In this document: positions 1 to 5,570 of the stretch, piece by piece | How positions within the stretch are numbered: position 1 is the stretch's first letter | Layout of the letters: each line of letters begins with the position of its first letter | From: Alphaproteobacteria bacterium | Lineage (GTDB): Bacteria > Pseudomonadota > Alphaproteobacteria > Rhizobiales > Hyphomicrobiaceae | Reading direction: 5' to 3' | Assembly (NCBI GenBank): GCA_022600335.1 | Contig: JAHZKN010000365.1 | Span: 1-7,403, forward strand | Length of the DNA: 7,403 bases | Translations under genes and position numbers: made by a program | Notes under the pieces: model-generated | Told to the model about the DNA's origin: nothing | Database searches by the model: none | The model's input: the letters and a program-made list of their open reading frames with translations, nothing else

Positions 1-199
1 AGAAATCCGACGTGACATAGGCATTCATCAACGCCAGGAACGCCATCAACACGAGGATCACCTGCACCACAGCGGCTGGCTCTGCCAAACGCATGAGTCG
101 GACGTCATTTTGCCTTGCGCCAAGTACAGGCACGACCATCTGGACGCCGGCTACGACCAGCGCCAAGATCAAAGCGAAATGTCCAATTTCTGTTATCAC
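1..199 (-). CDS. ccmF: CcmF, haem lyase subunit of cytochrome c maturation (5' part only, runs off the window)
   Basis: CcmF is the large polytopic inner-membrane protein that, with CcmH/CcmI, ligates haem from CcmE to apocytochrome c in the periplasm. Only the first 66 codons are present; the gene continues past position 1. The start is GTG at 199-197, and the protein opens [18 protein letters not shown], a characteristic CcmF N-terminus with the EIGHFAL motif and a first membrane helix at about residues 7-26. A second helix (about 45-60) is followed by AYVTSDF, where CcmF proteins typically have a similar segment. The start overlaps the ccmE stop as GTGA (199-196), and an AGAAGG Shine-Dalgarno-like stretch lies just upstream inside ccmE, so translation is probably coupled. 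The gene order ccmI-ccmE-ccmF is normal for alphaproteobacteria. Identification rests on this N-terminus and the context. Confidence 0.9.
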   Translation of the reverse strand, partial: MITEIGHFALILALVVAGVQMVVPVLGARQNDVRLMRLAEPAAVVQVILVLMAFLALMNAYVTSDF

Positions 200-699
200 G
201 GCGCCTTCTGATCACGCTCCTGTTCGCCACTTGGCTTCGTTGTGCCATCTCGGTGCGTCGCCGACTTGCCAAGTTTGACACCACGTTCTTTCAAAGCCTT
301 CGCCACTTCAGCCGGCATGTAGTTTTCATCATGTTTGGCGAGCACGGAGTCCGCTTGAAATGCGCCGCTTGCATCCAAGCGTCCTTCAGCGACAACGCCT
401 TGCCCCTCGCGAAACAGGTCCGGCAATATCCCTTCATAGCTCACGTTTATCGTTGCAAGCGTGTCTGTAACCGCAAACCCCACCGTTGCACCTTCGCCAC
501 GCTTTACCGAGCCCTCAGCGACCAAACCACCAAGACGGAATCGCTCCCCGAGTTTGATCTTATTTTCTGCGACATCGCTTGGTGTGTGAAAAAAGACGAT
601 GGTGTCTCGCAGAGCAAATAACACCAGCACGGCGGCAAGTGAGAGAATGGCGACTCCAGACCCAATGAGAATGGCACGTCTTTGTTTGCGGGTCATCAT
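196..699 (-). CDS. ccmE: CcmE, periplasmic haem chaperone
   Basis: CcmE carries haem covalently in the periplasm between the CcmABCD export/loading complex and the CcmF haem lyase. The product is 167 aa, normal for the family. It begins with basic residues (MMTRKQRR) followed by one membrane anchor at about residues 9-29, then the soluble OB-fold domain. The haem-binding signature [10 protein letters not shown] is visible at about 120-129: His123 is the predicted covalent haem ligand and Tyr127 the conserved axial ligand of the HxxxY motif. The C-terminal tail after about residue 140 is charged and probably flexible, as in other CcmE proteins. Two consecutive ATGs (699 and 696) could start translation and neither has a strong Shine-Dalgarno site. 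The gene lies 51 nt after ccmI and overlaps ccmF by 4 nt. Confidence 0.95.
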   Translation of the reverse strand: MMTRKQRRAILIGSGVAILSLAAVLVLFALRDTIVFFHTPSDVAENKIKLGERFRLGGLVAEGSVKRGEGATVGFAVTDTLATINVSYEGILPDLFREGQGVVAEGRLDASGAFQADSVLAKHDENYMPAEVAKALKERGVKLGKSATHRDGTTKPSGEQERDQKAP

Positions 700-727
700 C
701 TCAGAATTTCGACTTTCAGTGTTGGAA

Positions 728-748
728 CAAGCTCGTTTGTGCAGCTTG
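728..748 (-). other. Intercistronic hairpin between ccmI and ccmE
   Basis: In the 51-nt gap between ccmI and ccmE, CAAGCT at one end pairs with AGCTTG at the other, giving a 6-bp stem around a 9-nt loop. No T-run follows, so it is not an intrinsic terminator. It might affect mRNA processing or stability within the operon, or be chance; only the inverted repeat itself is observed. Confidence 0.3.
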
Positions 749-750
749 CT

Positions 751-1602
751 TCATTCCGGCTTAGGGTTTTGCAATCCGTTCAGTCGGCCCTGCACCATCT
801 CCCGCCACGGAGCATCTTCTGTGGCTGAACTCAAGAGGTCTTCATAGGCTTTTGTGGCCTCAGTGAGATTACCATCCTGCTCAAGCGCCAGCGCCAGCCA
901 GAACTTTGGCTCAGGGCGTTCCGGTGCCATCTGGCTCAGGCGTTCAGCCGTGCGTCTTAAATCCTCTGTCACAATTCCGTTGTTGGCCAAAATGGCGGAT
1001 TTTACATAGCCGATCAAACGCTCCGGCGTTTCTCCGAGCAGGCGGGCTGCATTGCGATAGGCATTTGCAGCATCTGCAAAGCGACCGGTGCGAACATAGA
1101 ACGGAGCCACCACGTCCCATCCTTTTCCGTCTTCAGGATGTGTGCGCAAGCGAGCTTCCACGCGTGCCAGTAGATTCACTGCGCTGGCGTCTTTGAGGTT
1201 TTCGTTCAGTCGCGGTGCATGCGGCTGATCCGGGACATTTGGTGATCCAAGTGGCACATAGATGCCAATCGCCAGCAGTGGGATAAGGCCGGCTAGGATG
1301 ATCGCCAGGTGGTTGGCCGTTGGACGTTTCGGAGTGTCTGCTTGGACGGGATTCCCGGCATCGTCATGTTCGGTTGCCTGCAACAACTTGCGGCTTAACT
1401 CGACACGCGCCGCCTTTGCTTCCTCTTCACCTATCACGCCACGTTCGAGGTCCGCATCGACTTCTGTGATCTGAGCGCGGTAGACGGCAAGATTGGCTGC
1501 ATCATCGGTGTTCTCAGCGGCTCGGCTGCGCTCCGCCAGGGGGCCAAGCACGACAAAGACGATGACAGCCGTCAGAACTGCAAAAAATATCCAGATCAGC
1601 AT
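751..1602 (-). CDS. ccmI: CcmI, apocytochrome c chaperone of the Ccm system
   Basis: CcmI (rhizobial CycH) holds apocytochrome c for haem ligation by CcmF/CcmH. The product is 283 aa. Residues 2-20 form a first membrane helix (MLIWIFFAVLTAVIVFVVLG). Residues 35-75 form the cytoplasmic segment typical of the family (AVYRAQITEVDADLERGVI, then EAKAARVELSRKLL). Residues 97-118 form a second helix. From about 139 to 275 there are periplasmic TPR-like repeats, including GWDVVAPFYVRTGRFADAANAY and FWLALALEQDGNLTEATKAY. The reading frame stays open up to 1908, but ATG 1602 is chosen because it has a GGAG Shine-Dalgarno site 5 nt upstream and gives the classic CcmI N-terminus; the upstream extension has no CcmI character. 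It is the first gene of the ccm operon. From memory, many alphaproteobacterial CcmI proteins are about 365-400 aa with a further C-terminal domain, which is missing here. Confidence 0.92.
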   Translation of the reverse strand: MLIWIFFAVLTAVIVFVVLGPLAERSRAAENTDDAANLAVYRAQITEVDADLERGVIGEEEAKAARVELSRKLLQATEHDDAGNPVQADTPKRPTANHLAIILAGLIPLLAIGIYVPLGSPNVPDQPHAPRLNENLKDASAVNLLARVEARLRTHPEDGKGWDVVAPFYVRTGRFADAANAYRNAARLLGETPERLIGYVKSAILANNGIVTEDLRRTAERLSQMAPERPEPKFWLALALEQDGNLTEATKAYEDLLSSATEDAPWREMVQGRLNGLQNPKPE

Positions 1603-1864
1603 GCAGGCTCCGGGCGAACACGACACGTGTTGCATTCCAATTGGGTGATCGCATGGCAATCCACGTTCACGACGTTCGGCCAAGCGCACCCAAACAAGTA
1701 CGTTGCAATACGAGGGCGAACGCGCCTTCGCAAGTCCAGCCTGAGGAATGAGCCAATCTGCCACGTCGCGATGTAGGCAGAACTGGGCGTTTACACATAT
1801 GGTTGCTTCAGCATGCCTGGTAGTGAAATGCGGCCTTCTGCTCATCACATCCCACGCCGAAAGC
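1603..1864 (-). other. Noncoding region upstream of the ccm operon
   Basis: This stretch separates the terminator of the lipoprotein gene from ccmI, so it must hold the ccm promoter if the operon is transcribed independently. I found no strong -35/-10 pair. The best minus-strand candidate, TTGCGA, 17 nt, TATTGC around 1700-1732, is weak and not annotated separately. A short inverted repeat GCGAA/TTCGC overlaps it. No credible gene is seen on either strand: the open frame in phase with ccmI has no family resemblance and no ribosome binding site. Confidence 0.5.
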
Positions 1865-1902
1865 AAAAAAAACGCCGCCTCCAGGTTGACCTGGAAGCAG
1901 CG
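1865..1902 (-). terminator. Intrinsic terminator after the glycine-zipper lipoprotein gene
   Basis: Read on the minus strand, CGCTGCTTCCAGG, a TCAA loop, and CCTGGAGGCGGCG form an uninterrupted 13-bp stem (two G-T wobbles) followed directly by eight T residues. It begins 53 nt beyond the stop codon at 1956. This is a textbook rho-independent terminator. It isolates the lipoprotein gene from the ccm operon. On the plus strand there is no U-tract, so it is directional. Confidence 0.9.
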
Positions 1903-1955
1903 GTTCAAATTTCGAACTCATCGAGCACAACTCGCGTTGTGCAATATTTACTCCG

Positions 1956-2426
1956 TTAGGACACGTTGCTCCATGTCCCGTCAGGATTTCTGCAAGCGGT
2001 GCCACTCATCGCTTGTGGTCGACCGTCGATATAGATCTTGTGGGTGTAATCACGGCAATCAACGTTGCCACGGCGGTATGGCTTTGACGGAATAACTTCG
2101 CCATAGCGACCATTATCAGGATTGCGCCAGCGCTCCACATGACCAGATGAACCACGCTCAAGGGCTGCGTATTCGGCTTGCTGCGCGAGCATACGATCTT
2201 GCCGGTCGAGTGAGCGGCCAATCTCACTGCCAACAATGCCGCCGACAACTGCACCAATTGCAGTCGCTGCGACCCGGCCACCACCTTTGCCAACGGTGTT
2301 GCCAAGCAAACCGCCTGCGACAGCACCAACAACCAGTCCGGTGTCTGCCTTGTTGGGACCTTCAGGTCCGCAGCCTGCAACTGCAATCGCACTTGCCAAA
2401 ACTATGGAAACGCACGCGGTGCGCAT
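1956..2426 (-). CDS. Glycine-zipper outer-membrane lipoprotein, 17 kDa surface antigen type
   Basis: Predicted 156-aa lipoprotein of the glycine zipper 2TM / rickettsial 17 kDa surface antigen group; these are outer-membrane lipoproteins of unclear exact function. A signal peptide (MRTACVSIVLASAIAVAGC) ends in a VAGC lipobox, making Cys19 the predicted lipidated residue. Residues about 30-70 are a glycine zipper (GAVAGGLLGNTVG, then AIGAVVGGIVGSEIG). A charged linker follows, then a C-terminal domain with Cys124 and Cys145 (CRDYTHKIYIDG, GTACRNPDGTW), a pairing common in this group and possibly disulfide-bonded. ATG 2426 is preferred over in-frame ATG 2441 because AAGAGG sits 6 nt upstream of it and it gives the cleaner signal peptide. 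The frame is open up to 2708, but that extension looks noncoding. A strong terminator follows, so it is probably monocistronic. Confidence 0.88.
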   Translation of the reverse strand: MRTACVSIVLASAIAVAGCGPEGPNKADTGLVVGAVAGGLLGNTVGKGGGRVAATAIGAVVGGIVGSEIGRSLDRQDRMLAQQAEYAALERGSSGHVERWRNPDNGRYGEVIPSKPYRRGNVDCRDYTHKIYIDGRPQAMSGTACRNPDGTWSNVS

Positions 2427-2465
2427 GATAGACCTCTTCATTCTGTTCGAAGCATTGTGTCGAAC

Positions 2466-2488
2466 GGTCGCTCGAAAAGCGTGCGACC
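2466..2488 (-). other. Hairpin in the probable leader of the lipoprotein mRNA
   Basis: GGTCGC and GCGACC pair over 6 bp; after one T-T mismatch, two more pairs close a small loop. On the minus strand it lies 40 nt upstream of the lipoprotein start codon, so it would be in the 5' untranslated region or overlap the promoter or operator. No T-run follows it, so it is not a terminator. Function is unknown. Confidence 0.3.
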
Positions 2489-2685
2489 AGTAATCCGACT
2501 CGAAGCGATAGTACTCCAACTGCGCAGGCAACCGTACTGGGATCAGATGTCCCATGCACCCCAATTGATATGGTTTTCCAAGCAGATTCGGGCGAAAGTT
2601 CGGCCTCTTGCAGAGCAAAACACGATCATTTGGGGGATTGCGGCAATTTTTGACCGGTTGCGCGCTCATCGGGTCACACCGTGGG

Positions 2686-2719
2686 GATCCGCCATGGACC
2701 ATACACACAAGAGCGGATC
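2686..2719. repeat. 7-bp inverted repeat just downstream of feuQ
   Basis: GATCCGC at 2686-2692 and GCGGATC at 2713-2719 are perfect inverted repeats with a 20-nt spacer, starting 10 nt after the feuQ stop codon. The position suits a transcript-end hairpin, but there is no T-tract, so it would not be a classical intrinsic terminator. A protein-binding site or chance are alternatives. Confidence 0.3.
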
Positions 2720-2728
2720 GGGGCCGTG

Positions 2729-4120
2729 TTAGATTGCTGGCAACACCAGTCTGACAAGCAGCCCACCATGTTCAGATTGGTCGAGCAAAAATGATCCTCT
2801 GTAAGTTTGCACCAGATCCGTCACAATCGACAACCCGAGACCTGACCCAGGTTTGCTTTCATCAAGGCGCATACCGCGTTTGCCAATCCGCTTGCGTTGT
2901 TCTTTGTTGAGGCCCGGTCCGTCATCTTCAACTTGAATATGCAGGCGGCCTGGCGTGCGGGATTGGCCAGATGCTTCACCCGACCGATCGACGGTTAGGT
3001 AAACCGTGCTCTCAGCCCACTTGCAGGCATTGTCAAGCAAGTTACCGAGCATTTCCTCAAGGTCTTGTTTTTCTCCCTGAAACAAAACGTCGTCGGGGCA
3101 GGTCACTTGAATTTTAATGCCGCGGTCTTGATGAATGCGTTCCAGCGCGCGCACCAGTGGAGCAACAACATCTGCGACATTACTGGCCCCGCCAATCACC
3201 CCAGACCGCGCCGCCATCCGTGCGCGATCCAAATAGTGACTGACTTGGTCACGCATAATAGTTGCCTGCTCTGTCACCTTTTTGGCCAGCGTACCCTTAG
3301 CATCGCGCGCTTCGTTGGTGACTACGGCAAGTGGTGTCTTGAGTGCGTGGGCTAGATTGCCAACCTGCGTGCGCGCACGATCGACAATATCTTGATTGGA
3401 GCGAATAAGAGCATTGAGTTCGTGTTGTAGCGGTTCAATTTCAACCGGGAAGTCCCCTTCAAGATTGGTTGCTGCACCGGTTCGAATATCCGACAACCCC
3501 TGTTCGATTTTGCGCAGTGGCAGCAGTCCGAACCGCACCTGAAACAACGTTACAACCACCAGGCCAAGACCTGCCAACGTCAACGCCGTGGCAAGGCGCG
3601 TGCGAAACGTCGCCAACTGGCTCTCTAGCCAATCGACGGGACCCGCAACTGCAATCGAATACGGGATGCCATCCTTTTTGTGACCAACCCGGTCGATCAC
3701 CTCAACAATACGAATACGTACACCAAGCGGCCCATCAAAATTCAGCCAACGCGATCCTGTCTCACTTATTTTGACGCCATCTACTTTCGGCGATGGCAAC
3801 TGACCGGTGGCCAACGATTGACTTACCAGCCTGCGTCCCGTGTCCTGCTCATTGAGCGGTTGAATTTGCCAGTACCAACCAGAATGAATTTCTTCAAACA
3901 GTGGCTCATAGCGATTGGGGGGCACGCTCGGCAGTCCGCCTTCACCGGCCATGGCATCAACCGCGACAGCATTGACCAGCTTTTCTAAGCGACCATCAAA
4001 CGTCGCCTGCACATCTGTGCGGTATAGCCCATAGATAATGAAGCCGGCGATTGGCAGCACCATCAGCGTCCAAATTGCCGATGTGATAAACAGACGAAAT
4101 GCGAGGGAGTTAAGCCGCAT
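2729..4120 (-). CDS. feuQ: FeuQ-type sensor histidine kinase
   Basis: Inner-membrane sensor kinase of the PhoQ/FeuQ kind that phosphorylates the partner response regulator FeuP. From ATG 4120 the product is 463 aa. A first membrane helix lies at about 9-33, a periplasmic sensor domain of about 140 aa follows, and a second helix at about 176-198. The dimerization/phosphoacceptor motif NLAHALKTPL puts the autophosphorylated histidine at His258. The ATPase domain has an N box (GNLLDNACKW, 359-368), the D/G1 box DDGPGL (399-404) and the G2 box GSGLGLSIV (425-433), so all catalytic elements are intact. The start gives MRLNSLAFRLF and overlaps the end of feuP by 11 nt, implying coupled translation; in-frame ATG 4132 and an upstream start at 4165 are possible but lack a better ribosome site. 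Assignment to FeuQ rests on the neighbouring FeuP- and FeuN-like genes and overall resemblance. Confidence 0.85.
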   Translation of the reverse strand: MRLNSLAFRLFITSAIWTLMVLPIAGFIIYGLYRTDVQATFDGRLEKLVNAVAVDAMAGEGGLPSVPPNRYEPLFEEIHSGWYWQIQPLNEQDTGRRLVSQSLATGQLPSPKVDGVKISETGSRWLNFDGPLGVRIRIVEVIDRVGHKKDGIPYSIAVAGPVDWLESQLATFRTRLATALTLAGLGLVVVTLFQVRFGLLPLRKIEQGLSDIRTGAATNLEGDFPVEIEPLQHELNALIRSNQDIVDRARTQVGNLAHALKTPLAVVTNEARDAKGTLAKKVTEQATIMRDQVSHYLDRARMAARSGVIGGASNVADVVAPLVRALERIHQDRGIKIQVTCPDDVLFQGEKQDLEEMLGNLLDNACKWAESTVYLTVDRSGEASGQSRTPGRLHIQVEDDGPGLNKEQRKRIGKRGMRLDESKPGSGLGLSIVTDLVQTYRGSFLLDQSEHGGLLVRLVLPAI

Positions 4121-4781
4121 CGGACCCGTCATGCATGCGGTAGCCGAGACCGCGGACTGTCTCAATTAGTTCAGGGGGGAGTTTTTTGCGCAACCGGCCG
4201 ATGAACACTTCAATCGTATTTGAGTCTCGATCAAAGTCCTGCTCGTAGAGATGTTCGACCAATTCTGTGCGCGACACCACACGACCTTGGTGGTGCATAA
4301 GATACGCCAACAAGCGATACTCGTGAGACGTCAGCTTGACCTGCTGACCATCACTCGTCACGCGGGCGGATTTTGTGTCAAGCCTGACGTTCCCGCACTC
4401 AATTTCACTTTTGGCGTGCCCTGCAGCGCGACGCACTTGGGCTCTGACACGGGCCAGCAGTTCTTCCATGTGAAAAGGCTTGGCGATGTAATCATCAGCG
4501 CCGGCATCCATGCCCGCAACCTTTTCGCTCCAGCGATCGCGAGCGGTGAGAATAATAACCGGCATCGTTCTCTCCGCACGACGCCATTGTTCGAGGATTG
4601 AGATGCCATCCATCTTTGGCAACCCAAGGTCCAGAATGACAACGTCGTAGGGCTCCGTTTCGCCGAGAAAATACCCCTCTTCTCCATCAAAGGCGTGATC
4701 AACGGCATAGCCACCATCGCCCAGCGCAGTGACCAGCTGACGGTTCAGATCTTTATCATCTTCTATAACGAGTATGCGCAC
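4110..4781 (-). CDS. feuP: FeuP-type OmpR/PhoB-family response regulator
   Basis: Cytoplasmic transcription factor activated by FeuQ. The 223-aa product has a receiver domain (about 1-115) with the acidic pair Asp8/Asp9, phosphoacceptor Asp51 (VVILDLGLP), Thr79 and Lys101 (AKPFH). A winged-helix DNA-binding domain (about 125-217) carries the usual OmpR-type segments LTSHEYRLLAYL, SRTELVEHLY and NTIEVFIGRLRKK, ending in ETVRGLGYRM. In Sinorhizobium meliloti, FeuP/FeuQ control among others the cyclic glucan exporter gene ndvA; that target is not visible here. The start is GTG at 4781, supported by the standard MRILVIEDD N-terminus, although only a weak GAG-type ribosome site lies upstream. A plausible promoter lies at 4826-4854, and feuQ overlaps the 3' end by 11 nt. 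Confidence 0.9.
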   Translation of the reverse strand: MRILVIEDDKDLNRQLVTALGDGGYAVDHAFDGEEGYFLGETEPYDVVILDLGLPKMDGISILEQWRRAERTMPVIILTARDRWSEKVAGMDAGADDYIAKPFHMEELLARVRAQVRRAAGHAKSEIECGNVRLDTKSARVTSDGQQVKLTSHEYRLLAYLMHHQGRVVSRTELVEHLYEQDFDRDSNTIEVFIGRLRKKLPPELIETVRGLGYRMHDGSDAA

Positions 4782-4825
4782 GGGTCTGTCATCTCACTCA
4801 GAGCTGTGTTTCAGGTTCTGCCCAG

Positions 4826-4854
4826 AGTATAACCAGACCTTGGCTTTTTGTCCT
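4826..4854 (-). promoter_or_regulatory. feuP: Candidate sigma-70-type promoter of feuP-feuQ
   Basis: On the minus strand AGGACA (4854-4849, four of six matches to TTGACA) is separated by exactly 17 nt from TATACT (4831-4826, five of six matches to TATAAT). Transcription would start about 38 nt before the feuP GTG. It lies in the 92-bp gap after feuN, so feuPQ could be transcribed both from here and from upstream of feuN. Only sequence resemblance supports it. Confidence 0.45.
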
Positions 4855-4873
4855 AGCTGAGGGTGGACAATGC

Positions 4874-5197
4874 CTAAAAAGGGCGCCGCGCATCGACGGT
4901 CACAGACTTGAGTTTGCCCTTTGTGGTGCGTAGCACCAGGGAATAGATGTAGCTGCCATCTTCCTGGCACAACGTCGCTTTGACGATGGATCCACCAAGC
5001 TTCTTAGGCGCAAGCGCGCTGAGTTCTTCAACCTTGACCAACCGCTTGGCTGCCACCACAGGTGCAGCTTCCGACCAGCGATCAATACAGGTCTTGTCAC
5101 CAGCAACGCCCAATGTCGGCGCCATGAAAATCATGACACCGATGGCGCACATCAGCTGTATTTGTTTTACCAAATTCAATTCTTGGTCCTTCCGCAT
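4874..5197 (-). CDS. feuN: Small secreted protein, probable FeuN (periplasmic modulator of FeuQ)
   Basis: A 107-aa secreted protein directly upstream of feuP, in the position of S. meliloti feuN. FeuN is a small periplasmic protein known to down-modulate FeuP/FeuQ signalling. A signal peptide is clear: basic N-region, hydrophobic core at about 13-29 (IQLMCAIGVMIFMAP), likely cleavage near LGVA/GDK. The mature part of about 75 aa has just two cysteines, Cys37 and Cys77, suggesting a disulfide, and ends VDARRPF. Start choice is uncertain: TTG 5200 and ATG 5197 are adjacent, while TTG 5179 has a much better ribosome site (GGAAGGA, 5193-5187, 7 nt upstream) and would give MNLVKQIQLM, a compact signal peptide. 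The FeuN call rests on position, size and export signal rather than a recognisable catalytic motif. Confidence 0.72.
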   Translation of the reverse strand: MRKDQELNLVKQIQLMCAIGVMIFMAPTLGVAGDKTCIDRWSEAAPVVAAKRLVKVEELSALAPKKLGGSIVKATLCQEDGSYIYSLVLRTTKGKLKSVTVDARRPF

Positions 5198-5294
5198 CAA
5201 GTCTTATCCGACGCGGCCTGAACCGAGAATGAACACCACTGGAGGAGTAGAATGCCTACGCCCCAACGGCATAACCCATCGACGTTCTAGGGCG

Positions 5295-5570
5295 TTAGAG
5301 CCGTAGGCTAACATCGCGCAGTTCCAGCGGCTTGGTGGCGCGGGCGCGCCCATAAATTGTCATCAATGTGCCCATTAGCCCAGAGATCGCTTGCACAGTC
5401 GTGACCAATTGTGCACCGGCATCTTTGACAAGGTCCGGCGTGATGTCGACACCAATCGCTGGTCCGAGTGTTGGTAATAGCGTTGACAGCGTGGTGACAA
5501 CTACGCCCCAAATGGTCATCGAGTGACCCCACCATTTGGCTTTCCCTGGTGCAGTGGTTTTTGATGGCAT
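5295..5570 (-). CDS. Holin-like small membrane protein (internal start in the lysin frame)
   Basis: A 91-aa product from ATG 5570 to TAA 5297-5295. AAGGAGG (5582-5576) sits 5 nt before the ATG, the strongest ribosome binding site in the window and the main reason to accept this as an independent start. The protein has a basic N-terminus (MPSKTTAPGKAKWWGHS), a hydrophobic segment at about 18-40, a second at about 54-73, and an IYGRARATKPL tail. This layout recurs in small proteins encoded beside lysins in alphaproteobacterial prophages and gene transfer agents, commonly annotated as holin family. Holins form inner-membrane lesions that let endolysin reach the cell wall. The holin function is inferred from size, topology and the lysin neighbour. 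Oddly, the lysin frame enters this gene without a stop codon. Confidence 0.65.
   Translation of the reverse strand: MPSKTTAPGKAKWWGHSMTIWGVVVTTLSTLLPTLGPAIGVDITPDLVKDAGAQLVTTVQAISGLMGTLMTIYGRARATKPLELRDVSLRL

Larger units (their letters stand above)
2427..2728 (-). other. Noncoding region between feuQ and the lipoprotein gene
   Basis: The region must contain the end of the feu transcript and the promoter of the lipoprotein gene. Visible structure is limited to three inverted repeats: 2686-2719 (GATCCGC/GCGGATC), 2538-2554 (TGGGA/TCCCA) and 2466-2488 (GGTCGC/GCGACC). No tRNA-like fold and no gene with a ribosome binding site is seen on either strand. I could not fix a confident promoter. Confidence 0.45.

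Noticed and set aside
115..621. Long open frame on the plus strand opposite ccmE
   Set aside because: It lies almost wholly antisense to the well-supported ccmE, has no family resemblance and no ribosome binding site.
1603..1908. 102-codon N-terminal extension of ccmI
   Set aside because: The known CcmI N-terminus starts at MLIWIFF with a good ribosome site; the extension crosses the lipoprotein terminator and has no coding character.
2006..2392. 128-codon frame inside the lipoprotein gene on the same strand
   Set aside because: It overlaps a recognisable glycine-zipper lipoprotein in another frame and looks like a shadow of its low-complexity coding sequence.
2427..2708. 94-codon N-terminal extension of the lipoprotein
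   Set aside because: It would bury the signal peptide and lipobox inside the protein; the ATG at 2426 has a matching ribosome site.
4782..4873. Possible intrinsic terminator between feuN and feuP
   Set aside because: No stem followed by a T-run is present; the short A/T-rich runs fit the candidate feuP promoter better.
5241..5290. Plus-strand mini frame with GGAGGAG before ATG 5252 (12 codons)
   Set aside because: Ribosome-site resemblance is good but the peptide is only 12 residues, has no promoter in view and is opposite to all other genes; probably chance.
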